Positions 49,307-58,025 of a stretch of 64,000 nt of DNA are shown one piece after another. The position numbers were made by a program, and so were the translations under genes. Position 1 is the first letter of the stretch; each line of letters begins with the position of its first letter. The stretch is taken from contig JABABK010000004.1 in the NCBI GenBank assembly GCA_014238285.1, positions 1 through 64,000 on the forward strand, read 5' to 3'. The DNA comes from Hellea sp. Its GTDB lineage: Bacteria > Pseudomonadota > Alphaproteobacteria > Caulobacterales > Maricaulaceae. Below the pieces are notes generated by a model. That model was not told the origin of the DNA and did no database searches. It saw only the letters and a list, made by a program, of their open reading frames with translations.

Positions 49307-50598
49307 TTTTTTCTTAGCTTAGCCCAGCGTTCCAACCGTTTTTTAATCACGCCTTCACGGCCATCGCCTTTGGGGGCGTAGAACTGCACGCGATCCATAT
49401 TGTCCGGAAAATAATTCTGTCCTGAAAACCCGTCTTTTGTATCGTGATCATAGGCATAGCCTGAGCCGTAGCCGATATCCTTCATGAGTTTGGTGGGTGC
49501 GTTTAATATATGAGCTGGGGGTGTGAGTGAGCCGGTATCTTTGGCGGCGCGCATGGCGGATTTATAGGCTGTGTAGACAGCGTTGGATTTTGGCGCTGTG
49601 GCCATGTGAACCACGGCGTGAGCAATAGCGAGCTCTCCTTCGGGAGAACCGAGAAAGCGGTATGTGTTCATAGCTTCATTGGCAATCATAAGAGCGAGCG
49701 GGTCTGCTAGGCCGATATCTTCACTTGCTAGCCTGATGAGTCGCCGCGAGATATAAAGCGGGTCTTCACCGCCGTCGAGCATGCGGCAAAACCAGTAGAG
49801 CGCCGCATCCGGGTCGGACCCTCGAATGGATTTATGCAGGGCTGAGATCAAATTATAATGAGCGTCTTGGCCCTTATCATAGGCGGGGGCGCGTTTTTGC
49901 AAGACGGCTGCCACGTCTTTGGCATCCAGAGGCTCTTTCGGCGCAATGGCGAAAATCTCTTCGGCGAGATTTAAAAGATATCGTCCGTCACCATCGGCGA
50001 AACCGATCAGAGCTGTCTTGCCATCATCCGTGACGGGCAGGGAGGTTCCCATTTCTTTTTCAGCGGAGCCGAGCATTTGAACCATGGCTTTATCTGATAG
50101 TCGTTTTAAAACGAAGACCTGTGAGCGGGAAAGCAGGGCTCCGTTGAGCTCAAAACTAGGGTTTTCCGTGGTTGCGCCGATTAACGTGACAATGCCTTCT
50201 TCTACATAGGGCAGAAACCCATCTTGCTGTGCGCGATTAAAACGATGAATCTCGTCGACGAATAATAATGTGCCGCGTCCTGTGGAGCGTCTTGATTTGG
50301 CCGCCGCAAAAGCTTCGCGCAAATCTTTGACGCCGGAGAAGACGGCGGATAGCTGGACAAATTCCATGTCGGCGTGATCCGCGATGAGACGGGCTATGGT
50401 GGTTTTGCCCACGCCAGGAGGTCCCCATAAAATCATCGAAGCAAGCCGGCCCGAGCCAAGCATGCGGCCTATAGGTCCTTCGGGGCCAATTAAATGATCT
50501 TGGCCTGCAACGTTTTCGAGGCGTTTTGGTCGCAGTCTGTCAGCCAGCGGACGCGGGGCATCATTTTCCATACCGGCAGATTGAAATAGGTCAGACAT
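49303..50598 (-). CDS. rarA: Replication-associated recombination protein A (RarA/MgsA)
   Basis: 431 residues, the normal length. This AAA+ ATPase of the clamp-loader family has Walker A GPPGVGKTT and Walker B LLFVDEIHRFNRAQQDGFLP, with sensor 1 LIGATTENPSFELN. The C-terminal tetramerisation domain contains SIRGSDPDAALYWFCRMLDGGEDP and the segments SEDIGLADP and NYFPD, all well conserved. RarA acts at stalled replication forks. The start overlaps by one base the stop of the oxygenase gene upstream (TAATG). Confidence 0.95.
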   Translation of the reverse strand: MSDLFQSAGMENDAPRPLADRLRPKRLENVAGQDHLIGPEGPIGRMLGSGRLASMILWGPPGVGKTTIARLIADHADMEFVQLSAVFSGVKDLREAFAAAKSRRSTGRGTLLFVDEIHRFNRAQQDGFLPYVEEGIVTLIGATTENPSFELNGALLSRSQVFVLKRLSDKAMVQMLGSAEKEMGTSLPVTDDGKTALIGFADGDGRYLLNLAEEIFAIAPKEPLDAKDVAAVLQKRAPAYDKGQDAHYNLISALHKSIRGSDPDAALYWFCRMLDGGEDPLYISRRLIRLASEDIGLADPLALMIANEAMNTYRFLGSPEGELAIAHAVVHMATAPKSNAVYTAYKSAMRAAKDTGSLTPPAHILNAPTKLMKDIGYGSGYAYDHDTKDGFSGQNYFPDNMDRVQFYAPKGDGREGVIKKRLERWAKLRKN

Positions 50599-51314
50599 TA
50601 TGAAAGCCCATACAAAACTTTACGGTCTTGATAGAGTATCCAGGATGTCAGGATGAATTTGTCATTGGATATGGGGACTTCGCCGCGGTGGGTATGGGTG
50701 AAACTGGCAGGGGCGATGACGAGCGTGCCTTGTTTGGGCGCAATGGTTTTGTTCTGATAATAGAAACTGGTGCCACCACCTTCTGGCACATCATTAAGGT
50801 AATACATCCATAAAAGCACCCGGTGCAAAGACGCATTACTTTTATCATGAGGGCTTGGAAAAAATTCACTATGCCAGTGATGATAGCCGCCTGAACCTTT
50901 ATTGTATTTTTGTAAATTAGTCGTGCCAGTGCGAAAAATAGCGTTGATAAATTGATGAAGTATTTTGTCATCCATATCTACAATGTCATCAGCGATGATC
51001 GTGCGCGGCTTCGTGTCGCCAGGCGGTGTCCATTGCAATGACAAGGCCCCGATCACAAGGTGCGGATAGCTTCTGGCATATTGTTTTAGGCCATGTATTG
51101 TCGCTTGATGAATTTTGCTAAGATCCACGTGCCATTCTGGATATTGGTCCAGCGTAAGGTCGAGACTATCCTTTTGAACTTTGTTGACACCTTGACCTGT
51201 TTGGCCCGCATGAGTTCTTTTATCAGACTTAAATTTTGCCATCAAAGATTGGCAGTAATCAGCCTTTAGGGCGTTTGGGTATATGCCTATAAAATTCTGT
51301 GATTCATCGCTCAT
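50598..51314 (-). CDS. 2OG-Fe(II) oxygenase (prolyl-4-hydroxylase-like)
   Basis: 238 residues. The double-stranded beta-helix core is recognisable. The iron-binding HxE/D motif lies in GGYHHWHSEFFPSP, followed by VLLWMYYLNDVPEGGGTSFY, a strong marker of P4Hc/2OG oxygenases. The distal His is in PASFTHTHRGEVP and the 2OG-binding basic residue in SNDKFILTSW. The first acid ligand here appears to be Glu (HSE) rather than Asp. The gene sits between degQ and rarA on the same strand and is coupled to rarA. Target unknown; relatives hydroxylate proline in proteins or small molecules. Confidence 0.82.
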   Translation of the reverse strand: MSDESQNFIGIYPNALKADYCQSLMAKFKSDKRTHAGQTGQGVNKVQKDSLDLTLDQYPEWHVDLSKIHQATIHGLKQYARSYPHLVIGALSLQWTPPGDTKPRTIIADDIVDMDDKILHQFINAIFRTGTTNLQKYNKGSGGYHHWHSEFFPSPHDKSNASLHRVLLWMYYLNDVPEGGGTSFYYQNKTIAPKQGTLVIAPASFTHTHRGEVPISNDKFILTSWILYQDRKVLYGLS

Positions 51315-51368
51315 AACTGCGTTAAAGCGAATAATTTCGTGCAGCGCAATCAGATTTAATGTCGAGTT

Positions 51369-52802
51369 TTAGTTAGCCGGCGGAAGATAGCGCACAGGTA
51401 CGTCATATATCCGGCCGTTGCGGTCAATGGTAACGGTCCATTTTTCCACATTAGCCTCGCCTGTTAAATGTTTTTCAAGTTGGCGCGTGGTTTTGATTTC
51501 TGTGTCGTTGATATCAAGGAGTATATCGCCGGGCCGTAGGCGGTTGTAGCTAGACGCGCTTCCACGGGCGACGGACAATACCATTGTTCCGGTTAAATAA
51601 GGGTCGACGCCAATTTCTTCGCCGAGCGCAGGAGACATGTTCACGACGGTTGCGCCGTCAATCGGGTGATAACCATCCAAAAACCGCTCGTCGCGAGCTG
51701 GAAGCTCTTGAGGGGTCTCAATGGTTATGTTGACTGATTGTTCGCGGCCGTCGCGCCATATTTTAACCGGCGAACGGCTACCGCGCTCTAATGTGGCGAG
51801 TTTAAAGTTCAGACCGGCTTCATCATTAATATCCGCGCCTGCGAGCGAAAGAATGACATCACGTTCCTTTAGGCCTGCATTATTAGCGGGGCTGTCTGGG
51901 TAAATATCTGAAATGATTGTGCCGCGGGCGCGGTCAAGACCAAGAGTTGCGGCAAGAGCGCTATCAACGGCGTTACTGCGAGCGCCAAGCCAAGGGCGGA
52001 TAATCTTGCCATCCGTGAGCGTGCTATCCACGGCCCTAGCCACAAGTTCAGCCGGGATGGCAAAGCCAATACCGTTAGATCCGCCAGATCTTGAGAATAT
52101 GGCGGTGTTAATGCCGATAAGCTCGCCGTTTAGGTTGACTAAGGCTCCGCCGGAATTACCCGGGTTAACGGCTGCGTCTGTCTGTATATAAGAAGAGTAG
52201 TCCGAAACATTGGTGCGGCCTTTAGCGGATATAATACCTGAGGTCACAGTTTGCCCAACGCCAAATGGATTGCCGATGGCTAGGACGATATCGCCAATTT
52301 CTAGTTCGCTGCCTTGAATGGTTAGAAATGGTAGACGTTCTGCTCCAGGATCAATTTGTAAAATGGCGAGATCAAGCTCTTCATCCTGAGTTAGAAGTGT
52401 TGCTTCAAATTCACGGCGATCATTTAAAACGATCTTAAGCTCATCAGCGCCCTTAACGACGTGGGCATTGGTAACGACAATACCGGAGCCTTTGACAATA
52501 ACGCCAGAGCCTAGTGAGCTTTGCGTTCGCTCTTGGGGCGCCCTGCGCATGCCAAACATCTCCTCAAAGAAGTCCCGTGATCTACGCGTGCGGACAGTTC
52601 TGGATGTAAATACATTGACCACGGCGGGCGCGGTCTCTTTGACCACGGGGGCATAGGAGAGCTGCACCTGGCTATTAGATTGCGGCACCATTCGAACCGC
52701 GCCTTCAGGGAATTGCGCGAAAGGGTCTTCAGCCGAGGCGCTTGAAGTTGTTGTGCCTAGGGCCAAAGCGGAACCCAGAAGTGATAAAGCCAGTTTTTTC
52801 AT
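51369..52802 (-). CDS. degQ: Do-like periplasmic serine protease (DegP/DegQ)
   Basis: 477 residues with a signal peptide ending SASA. The trypsin-like domain carries the catalytic His in VVTNAHVVKGADEL, the Asp in DEELDLAILQID and the Ser in VNPGNSGGALVN. Two PDZ domains follow (about 275-365 and 385-475). DegP/DegQ degrades misfolded periplasmic proteins. Its place next to rarA is the common alphaproteobacterial arrangement. The gene has only 54 bases to the oxygenase gene downstream, so the three reverse-strand genes are probably one transcript. Confidence 0.93.
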   Translation of the reverse strand: MKKLALSLLGSALALGTTTSSASAEDPFAQFPEGAVRMVPQSNSQVQLSYAPVVKETAPAVVNVFTSRTVRTRRSRDFFEEMFGMRRAPQERTQSSLGSGVIVKGSGIVVTNAHVVKGADELKIVLNDRREFEATLLTQDEELDLAILQIDPGAERLPFLTIQGSELEIGDIVLAIGNPFGVGQTVTSGIISAKGRTNVSDYSSYIQTDAAVNPGNSGGALVNLNGELIGINTAIFSRSGGSNGIGFAIPAELVARAVDSTLTDGKIIRPWLGARSNAVDSALAATLGLDRARGTIISDIYPDSPANNAGLKERDVILSLAGADINDEAGLNFKLATLERGSRSPVKIWRDGREQSVNITIETPQELPARDERFLDGYHPIDGATVVNMSPALGEEIGVDPYLTGTMVLSVARGSASSYNRLRPGDILLDINDTEIKTTRQLEKHLTGEANVEKWTVTIDRNGRIYDVPVRYLPPAN

Positions 52803-52920
52803 AATGCTTTATGTAGGGAGGTCAAGGCCATACGGAAAGCCCCATTAACAGAAAGTGTCGAATAATTCATGTTGAGGGTTTCCAAAACCTTACGAGCATC
52901 TGTCCGCTACATTACGAATT

Positions 52921-52986
52921 ATTTATCGTTTTTCGATAAATTTACTATTGCGACAACTGTCGTTCAATGTTATTGATAAACAATAA
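52921..52986. repeat. Cluster of three short palindromes upstream of the UrcA gene
   Basis: Three small inverted repeats follow one another: ATTTATCG/CGATAAAT (52921-52941, five-T spacer), CGACA/TGTCG (around 52951-52962) and TTATTG/CAATAA (52970-52986). None has a proper T tract in the degQ or UrcA direction. They may be operator sites or mRNA structure between the divergent degQ and UrcA genes. Confidence 0.4.
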
Positions 52987-53085
52987 GAAGAAAACCAACT
53001 CATCCTCCCCTTAAGATGAAGTGATAATTTTCCTCCCTTAACCCAGATGGCATTTGCCATCGTAAACTTGAAACAGGAGACAATC

Positions 53086-53403
53086 ATGTTAAACGTAAAA
53101 ACAATCGCGACAGGCTTTATTGCAACGAGCTTATTTATAGCCGCTATTCCGGCCTCAGCCAGCGTCGGTACAACGGTCGAAACTCGAATCACAGCCGCTC
53201 AATTACAAACCCAGCAAGGCATTGTGACGGTGTATGAGCATTTGAAAAATGTCGCAACAGAATCCTGCAAAGCCAATGGTGTTGCCAGCCTAGCCGATAA
53301 GCGGACGGCGGCAAACTGCGCCGATAACCTGCTCGAAGAATTTATTGAAAGCGTTGGTGATCAGAATTTGAGCCAGTTCTATATTAGCCGCAAAAACGCC
53401 TAA
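53086..53403 (+). CDS. UrcA-family secreted protein
   Basis: 105 residues from ATG 53086, preceded by AGGAGA; the longer frame start at 53047 is not used. The signal peptide (MLNVKTIATGFIATSLFIAA, PASA) is followed by a small helical domain with two Cys in VATESCKANG and RTAANCADNL. This Cys spacing and the LADKRTAANCA motif are those of the UrcA family, small periplasmic proteins of unknown function found in Caulobacterales, Sphingomonadales and relatives. UrcA was first noted as uranium-responsive in Caulobacter; no such response can be read here. Confidence 0.75.
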   Translation: MLNVKTIATGFIATSLFIAAIPASASVGTTVETRITAAQLQTQQGIVTVYEHLKNVATESCKANGVASLADKRTAANCADNLLEEFIESVGDQNLSQFYISRKNA

Positions 53404-53413
53404 ACTTGTGTTG

Positions 53414-53436
53414 CAGGGCTCATGATTTGAGCCCTG
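53414..53436. terminator. Hairpin between convergent UrcA and TerB-like genes
   Basis: A perfect nine-base-pair stem, CAGGGCTCA with TGAGCCCTG around a five-base loop, lies between the stops at 53403 and 53442. The T tract is weak (TAGCTTTA), so it may act as a bidirectional or partly effective terminator. Confidence 0.55.
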
Positions 53437-53441
53437 TAGCT

Positions 53442-53861
53442 TTATCGCTTATTAATTGTTGCGCCCGCTGCAGCATCTAAGCCCTCAAATTGCCAATAAG
53501 CGCGAACGATCGATATTAGAAGTTTTTCTTCCATATGTAATTGCCCATCCGCAAGCATAATTTTTTCAAGAGCATTGACTACTGAAACCTTATCCGGCCA
53601 ATCGGCTAAACTTAGAATAAGGCGGGTCAACTGAATATCACTATTATCCGAAGCCTTGAAAGCCGATAGCTCTTCGGCGTGATCCGAAAACCAGCTTTTG
53701 ATCGTTTTGTCCCCCAACAGAATACCAAATGTGTCTTTAAGCCCGATTGATTTTGAACATTCAATCAGGGCGTCAACCTCGCTGTCATGGATATGCCCAT
53801 CAGCAACAATAACCTGAGACAAGAGTTTTAGTAGTTTTTCCGTGTTTTCCGAAATTTCCAT
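53442..53861 (-). CDS. TerB-like (tellurite-resistance-type) domain protein
   Basis: 139 residues of mostly helices, without signal. LLSQVIVADGHIHDSEVDALIECSK and, in the second half, LEKIMLADGQLHMEEKLLISIVRAYW are the paired acidic ADGxhxxxE motifs of the TerB fold, a possible metal-binding core. It is a stand-alone TerB-like protein; the other ter genes are absent, so tellurite resistance is not implied. It converges on the UrcA gene and lies upstream of tRNA-Ser, which is on the other strand. Confidence 0.75.
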   Translation of the reverse strand: MEISENTEKLLKLLSQVIVADGHIHDSEVDALIECSKSIGLKDTFGILLGDKTIKSWFSDHAEELSAFKASDNSDIQLTRLILSLADWPDKVSVVNALEKIMLADGQLHMEEKLLISIVRAYWQFEGLDAAAGATINKR

Positions 53862-53987
53862 TTAATCCCCCTAGATTCTCTATCGTATTGCCCTGTGCGG
53901 CATCGTAAATCAATAGATCTGCGCTGAGCGTAAAAAAAATCAAATACAGGGTTGCAATGATTTCTGAAAAGATGCATTTCCCCGCTC

Positions 53988-54078
53988 GGAGACGTGGCCG
54001 AGTGGTCGAAGGCGCTCCCCTGCTAAGGGAGTATACCTCAAAAGGGTATCGAGGGTTCGAATCCCTTCGTCTCCGCCA
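53988..54078 (+). tRNA. tRNA-Ser (anticodon GCT)
   Basis: A 91-base tRNA with encoded CCA. The acceptor stem GGAGACG pairs with CGTCTCC, the D-arm contains GCCGAGTGGTCGAAGGC, and the anticodon stem CTCCC/GGGAG encloses CTGCTAA (anticodon GCT, reading AGC/AGU). A long variable arm (TATACCTC, GGGTATC) and T-loop TTCGAAT mark it as serine. Confidence 0.96.
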
Positions 54079-54230
54079 CTTTCCTGTGGCGCAAACCGAC
54101 CAAGATTTATCACTCAAAAATAGTGCCCTTGTAATGGGGGTTTAGCGAGATATGAACGTTAAAGAGTGCGCTCTATGAGGGACGCGGCAATATCCTTTGG
54201 TATTAGATCGGCACCGCTATTTTGGTTGGC

Positions 54231-54851
54231 TCAAATTCCGTAAATAGACGTAATTGCTGACGAACAAGCATCTATGACGATGTCCTGATCTGCGAAATCG
54301 GTTTCATAAAGCATTTCTAGGGTCGAATAAAAAATTTCAATAACGACCCTGATTCGAGCGGATAAAACTTGCTTAGGAACATCAGGCATCGCATCAGATA
54401 AAGCACCAGACATTATTTGCGTCATTTGGATATGTGAGCCTAATCGAATTGGTTTTAATTCCGGGTTGGCCCGCATCAACAGCATAAGTTCAAAACCCGC
54501 CGTATATTCTCTTGTCGTTTTGATATGGGTCTCGAATAAATTTCTAACAAAATTCGTGACACTGTCAGGGTCTAATCCCATTTGACTAATCTCAACAACA
54601 ACCAGATTGTTTTGGGCTTCCATTAGATTTTCACATAAGGTAATGAGAAGCGCATATTTGTCTTTGAAATGACGGTAAAATACTGGCGGCGTAAATCCTG
54701 CTTTGGACGCGATTGCATTTGTATTGATAGCGTCGGGACCTTGTTCGACGATGATATCTTGGGCCGCTTGCAGCAGTTTTTTATAGGTTTCTTCACCCCG
54801 TGCGCCCTTAGGGCGGCCAATGATTTTCTTTTTATTGGTTTGCACAGGCAT
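54231..54851 (-). CDS. TetR-family transcriptional repressor
   Basis: 206 residues. The N-terminal HTH (about 20-65) reads EQGPDAINTNAIASKAGFTP followed by VFYRHFKDKYALL, the standard TetR motif. The C-terminal ligand/dimer domain is less conserved; helix 9 contains ARIRVVIEIFYS. It is divergent from the cytochrome/oxidase operon, with only 61 bases between the starts. An 18-base palindrome in that gap is the likely operator, so it probably represses both itself and the operon. The ligand is unknown. Confidence 0.88.
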   Translation of the reverse strand: MPVQTNKKKIIGRPKGARGEETYKKLLQAAQDIIVEQGPDAINTNAIASKAGFTPPVFYRHFKDKYALLITLCENLMEAQNNLVVVEISQMGLDPDSVTNFVRNLFETHIKTTREYTAGFELMLLMRANPELKPIRLGSHIQMTQIMSGALSDAMPDVPKQVLSARIRVVIEIFYSTLEMLYETDFADQDIVIDACSSAITSIYGI

Positions 54852-54858
54852 TAGTTTC

Positions 54859-54891
54859 TTGACATTTAGTTAGTTTTTACTAACTTATAGT
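54859..54891 (+). promoter_or_regulatory. Candidate promoter with TetR operator
   Basis: TTGACA (54859-54864) and a TATAGT (54886-54891) flank the palindrome AGTTAGT-TTTT-ACTAACT at 54868-54885, which has perfect seven-base arms and a four-base spacer, the usual geometry for a TetR dimer. The -35/-10 spacing of 21 bases is long, so the real -10 may be a weaker hexamer inside or next to the palindrome. Confidence 0.6.
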
Positions 54892-54912
54892 AAAGTTAGG
54901 CGGAATTGCAAC

Positions 54913-55299
54913 ATGAAAACTATAGTTATTTCAATCGTATTACTAAGTTTAACGGCATGCGGGGCAGGCAATCAAGAAAATATTGCCCTTAAAGTCGATT
55001 TAACTCCGAGCGCCGAAGACATAAAGTTTGCGGAAGCAGCTTTACCGAGTAATGAGCGTTTAACAGAAATTTATGAGCGGTCTTGCGCATCTTGTCATGC
55101 TTTGTCTGATGCAGAAGCCCCTCTTACCGGACATAAAGTGGCCTGGGATCATCTATTGTCTGAAAAAGGTTTAAACGGACTCGTGACCTCGGCAAAAATG
55201 GGTATAAACGCTATGCCAGCTATGGGGTATTGCCTGGATTGTTCTGATGAAGACTTTGCCGCGCTTATCGAGTTTATGGCAAATAGAGAAGGTTCTTAA
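54913..55299 (+). CDS. Cytochrome c5-like lipoprotein
   Basis: 128 residues with a lipoprotein signal (lipobox LTAC near residue 16). A single haem-binding site CASCH lies at about residue 60, in RLTEIYERSCASCHALSDAEAP. The sixth ligand Met is in INAMPAMGYCLDC, and the C-x-x-C after it is the extra disulphide of cytochrome c5 types. Membrane-anchored, it would accept electrons in the periplasm. It is the first gene of a five-gene operon; the oxidase start directly follows its stop. It is a plausible electron acceptor for that flavoprotein. Confidence 0.88.
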   Translation: MKTIVISIVLLSLTACGAGNQENIALKVDLTPSAEDIKFAEAALPSNERLTEIYERSCASCHALSDAEAPLTGHKVAWDHLLSEKGLNGLVTSAKMGINAMPAMGYCLDCSDEDFAALIEFMANREGS

Positions 55300-56739
55300 A
55301 TGGCAATATCAAGACGAAGGGCGTTACAAATCGCCGCCGGAGCCGGAGTCGTGGCAGCTGTCCCTGCCGTAAATCACATCCGTTGGAATGCAAAGGATTT
55401 TACGCGCGAAGATTATTTAACCGAGACCGCCGTAAAGTCTCCAGGTAAGCAATGGCGTAACTGGTCAGGGATAGAGCGCGCAACGCCTCAAGATATTTTG
55501 TCACCAGCATCCGAAGATGAATTAGCCAGTTTGGTTGGGTCTACAAAAACCCAAATCAGGCCCGTTGGCAGCGGACATTCTTTCACAGGCTTAGTACCGA
55601 GCGACGGTACAATTATTGATATGGGCAGATTATCCGGTCTTTACGCATTTTATAAAGCAAGCCAAACGGCAACATTCGGAGCAGGGACACGCCTGAGACA
55701 TGCGGCAAAAATACTAAGCGATGTCGGCATGGGGTTTCCTAACCTTCCGGATATTGACGTTCAGACATTGGCTGGATCATTTTCTACCGGAACGCATGGT
55801 ACCGGAAAAACACTCACGGCTATTCATGACTACGTTTCCGGATTTCGGTTGATAACGGCGAATGGAGAAATTCTAGATGTTACACATGAGAGCCACCCGG
55901 AATTGTTTGCAGCCGGGAAGGTCAGCTTGGGCGCCCTTGGCATTGTCACGCAATATAGTTTGAATGTTGTCCCGAAGTTTAATCTAACGCGTAAGCTTCA
56001 TCTTATCAAAACAAATGAAATCATAGATCAAATTTACGAGCTTGCAGACAGTCACCGAAATTTTGAAATCCTGCCTTTGCCAAATACCGGATATAGTGTT
56101 GTCATAACACACGATATTTTCGATGGCGATGTGGAGGGCCGCGAACCTAACCAGGACGACGCGTTCATTCATGACATGGAAGGGCTGCGTAGCAAGCTTG
56201 GTTGGTGGCCGTGGCTAAGGCGAAAAGCTTTTAACAGCTATGTTTCTAGTGAACTGCCAAAAGAAGGTCCAGCCGAACAATCAACCGATGAATACTGGAG
56301 ATTACTGGCCACTAGCCGCCCGACAAAGTTTAACGAGATTGAATATCATATTCCGATGGAGAATGGTCTTGCCGCGATTAAAGCCATCAATGAAATCATG
56401 AACAAACGCCCCGACGCGTTTTACCCGATTGAACTTCGCTTTACAGCCCAGGATGATGCATGGCTCAGTCCGTTTAATGATGGCGTACGCTGTTCAATTG
56501 CTGTTCACGCCCCGGTCAATGAGCCTTATGAATTTATGTTCAGCGTAATCGAGCCTGTCATGCGCAAATTTGGTGGCCGGCCACATTGGGGGAAACTCCA
56601 TTCTCTCAAGAAAGATGATCTCTTGGCGCTCTACCCACGCTTTGGCGACTTCCTTGAATTGCGCAAAGATATAGACCCGCAGGGTAAGTTTCTGAATTCA
56701 TATTTAGGCGGACTATTCGGAGAAAGTTTTGACGCCTAA
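55300..56739 (+). CDS. FAD-linked aldonolactone oxidase (D-arabinono-1,4-lactone oxidase-like)
   Basis: 479 residues, beginning with a twin-arginine signal (MAISRRRALQIAAGAGVVAA). The FAD-binding VAO-type domain has TQIRPVGSGHSFTGL, whose His is the usual covalent flavin attachment site, and LPDIDVQTLAGSFSTGTHGTG. The C-terminal ALO domain ends with RPHWGKLHSL, the HWGK motif typical of gulono-/arabinono-/galactonolactone oxidases. Such enzymes oxidise aldonolactones to ascorbate-like products. As an exported enzyme next to a lipoprotein cytochrome, it would act in the periplasm and pass electrons to haem. The natural substrate is unknown. Confidence 0.85.
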   Translation: MAISRRRALQIAAGAGVVAAVPAVNHIRWNAKDFTREDYLTETAVKSPGKQWRNWSGIERATPQDILSPASEDELASLVGSTKTQIRPVGSGHSFTGLVPSDGTIIDMGRLSGLYAFYKASQTATFGAGTRLRHAAKILSDVGMGFPNLPDIDVQTLAGSFSTGTHGTGKTLTAIHDYVSGFRLITANGEILDVTHESHPELFAAGKVSLGALGIVTQYSLNVVPKFNLTRKLHLIKTNEIIDQIYELADSHRNFEILPLPNTGYSVVITHDIFDGDVEGREPNQDDAFIHDMEGLRSKLGWWPWLRRKAFNSYVSSELPKEGPAEQSTDEYWRLLATSRPTKFNEIEYHIPMENGLAAIKAINEIMNKRPDAFYPIELRFTAQDDAWLSPFNDGVRCSIAVHAPVNEPYEFMFSVIEPVMRKFGGRPHWGKLHSLKKDDLLALYPRFGDFLELRKDIDPQGKFLNSYLGGLFGESFDA

Positions 56740-58015
56740 ACCGAAGCATAGAATAAGCCGCAGGCGGCTCATGCTCGGGACGGCAATTATTGGCGGCATG
56801 GCCGTTATTGGGCTAAAACCCAAAGATCAAAGCGGAGCACGAAGTTCATATTTCGTCCGCATGCAAACGGCATTAAAAGATGCCGGAATAGCGTCGCCGA
56901 CACTGATTATAGATTTAGATAGACTGAACGCAAACATCGACACGCTTGTTTCCGATCTTCCGGCCGGTATGGGATATCGAATTGTCACGAAATCTCTCCC
57001 ATCGCTCAAACTCATTGAGCATATTGCAAAGCGCGCCAAGACTGAGCGTTTGATGACGTTTAATCAGGCCATGCTCTCCGACATTGCTCGGCTAATGCCA
57101 AGTCATGATCAATTGCTGGGTAAACCTCTACCCGTACAAGCGGCTAGGGCTTATTATGCAAGTGAAGAGACCTCAGTATCAACTAACATTCAGTGGCTGA
57201 TCGATACGCCCGCCAGACTTGCACAATATTCTGACCTCGCGAAATCTCTGGGCGTGACGATGAATATAAACCTTGAAATTGACGTTGGGTTTCATCGAGG
57301 TGGGTTTTCTCCAAATTCTGAATTGCAAGACGTACTGCAAAGCCTGAAAGCCGATCCGAATCTAATATTTACGGGCTTTATGGGCTACGAACCCCATGTT
57401 CCAAAAATACCGGACATAATGGGTTGGCGTGACAGGGTTTTGGCAAATGCATGGGATATTTATCAAAACTGCCTTGACATGGCTGACGTCGTTTTTGATG
57501 CCAATGTTATGGATAATATTACTCGTAACGCGGCCGGAAGTCCGACCTATAAATATTACCAAGACACGGCAATTGCCAACGAAATTTCTGCTGGGTCCGT
57601 TTTAGTAAAGCCGACTGATTTTGACACAGATTTGCTGCGATCTCATCAGGCAGCGACTTTTATAGCCACGCCTGTTTTAAAAACATTTGATCAAACAAGA
57701 CTGCCGGCGCTTGAGGGATTAAGCGGAATAAGGCGTGCCTGGAATCCAAACTACGACAATTCAATCTATATCCATGGGGGGCACTGGCTTGCAAAACCTG
57801 AAGACCCGCCGGGGCTAACCTCCAATCCGATTATTGGCCATTCATCCAATCAGGAACTGTTTAATGGCGGCCCCGATACGAATATTGCGGTTGATGATTT
57901 TGTATTTTTAAGACCAACTCAAAGCGAAGCTGTGTTCATGCAATTCGGCGACCTTGTCATTTATCAAAATGGAAAAATCATTGATTATTGGCCAGTATTT
58001 CCGGCTTCGGCTTAG
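56729..58015 (+). CDS. Tat-exported DSD/alanine-racemase-N-like PLP protein
   Basis: 428 residues from a TTG at 56729 that overlaps the oxidase stop. This start is chosen because it keeps the twin-arginine motif SRRRLMLG; ATG 56771 would remove it. The PLP barrel domain (alanine racemase N-like) starts SPTLIIDLDRLNANIDTLV, with the candidate Schiff-base Lys in YRIVTKSLPSLKL and IDVGFHRGGFSP further on. The C-terminal D-serine-dehydratase-like domain is present (GHSSNQELF, FGDLVIYQNGKIIDYWPVF), but the His and Cys zinc ligands of the usual PNHxCxxVN motif are absent (RPTQSEAVFMQFGD). It resembles D-threonine aldolase/D-serine dehydratase enzymes with altered chemistry. Pairing with an aldonolactone oxidase recurs in other bacteria. 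Confidence 0.78.
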   Translation: MTPKPKHRISRRRLMLGTAIIGGMAVIGLKPKDQSGARSSYFVRMQTALKDAGIASPTLIIDLDRLNANIDTLVSDLPAGMGYRIVTKSLPSLKLIEHIAKRAKTERLMTFNQAMLSDIARLMPSHDQLLGKPLPVQAARAYYASEETSVSTNIQWLIDTPARLAQYSDLAKSLGVTMNINLEIDVGFHRGGFSPNSELQDVLQSLKADPNLIFTGFMGYEPHVPKIPDIMGWRDRVLANAWDIYQNCLDMADVVFDANVMDNITRNAAGSPTYKYYQDTAIANEISAGSVLVKPTDFDTDLLRSHQAATFIATPVLKTFDQTRLPALEGLSGIRRAWNPNYDNSIYIHGGHWLAKPEDPPGLTSNPIIGHSSNQELFNGGPDTNIAVDDFVFLRPTQSEAVFMQFGDLVIYQNGKIIDYWPVFPASA

Positions 58016-58025
58016 TGGAGACAAA

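Noticed and set aside
53442..53861. Tellurite resistance gene
   Set aside because: Only a lone TerB-like domain is present; no terA/C/D/Z genes accompany it, so resistance should not be claimed.
53988..54078. tRNA-Ser as an integration site for a mobile element
   Set aside because: No integrase gene and no second copy of the tRNA 3' end could be seen within the window. The genes downstream look like an ordinary regulated operon.
53957..54145. Open frame of 62 residues across the tRNA-Ser gene
   Set aside because: It is an artefact of reading through the tRNA sequence.
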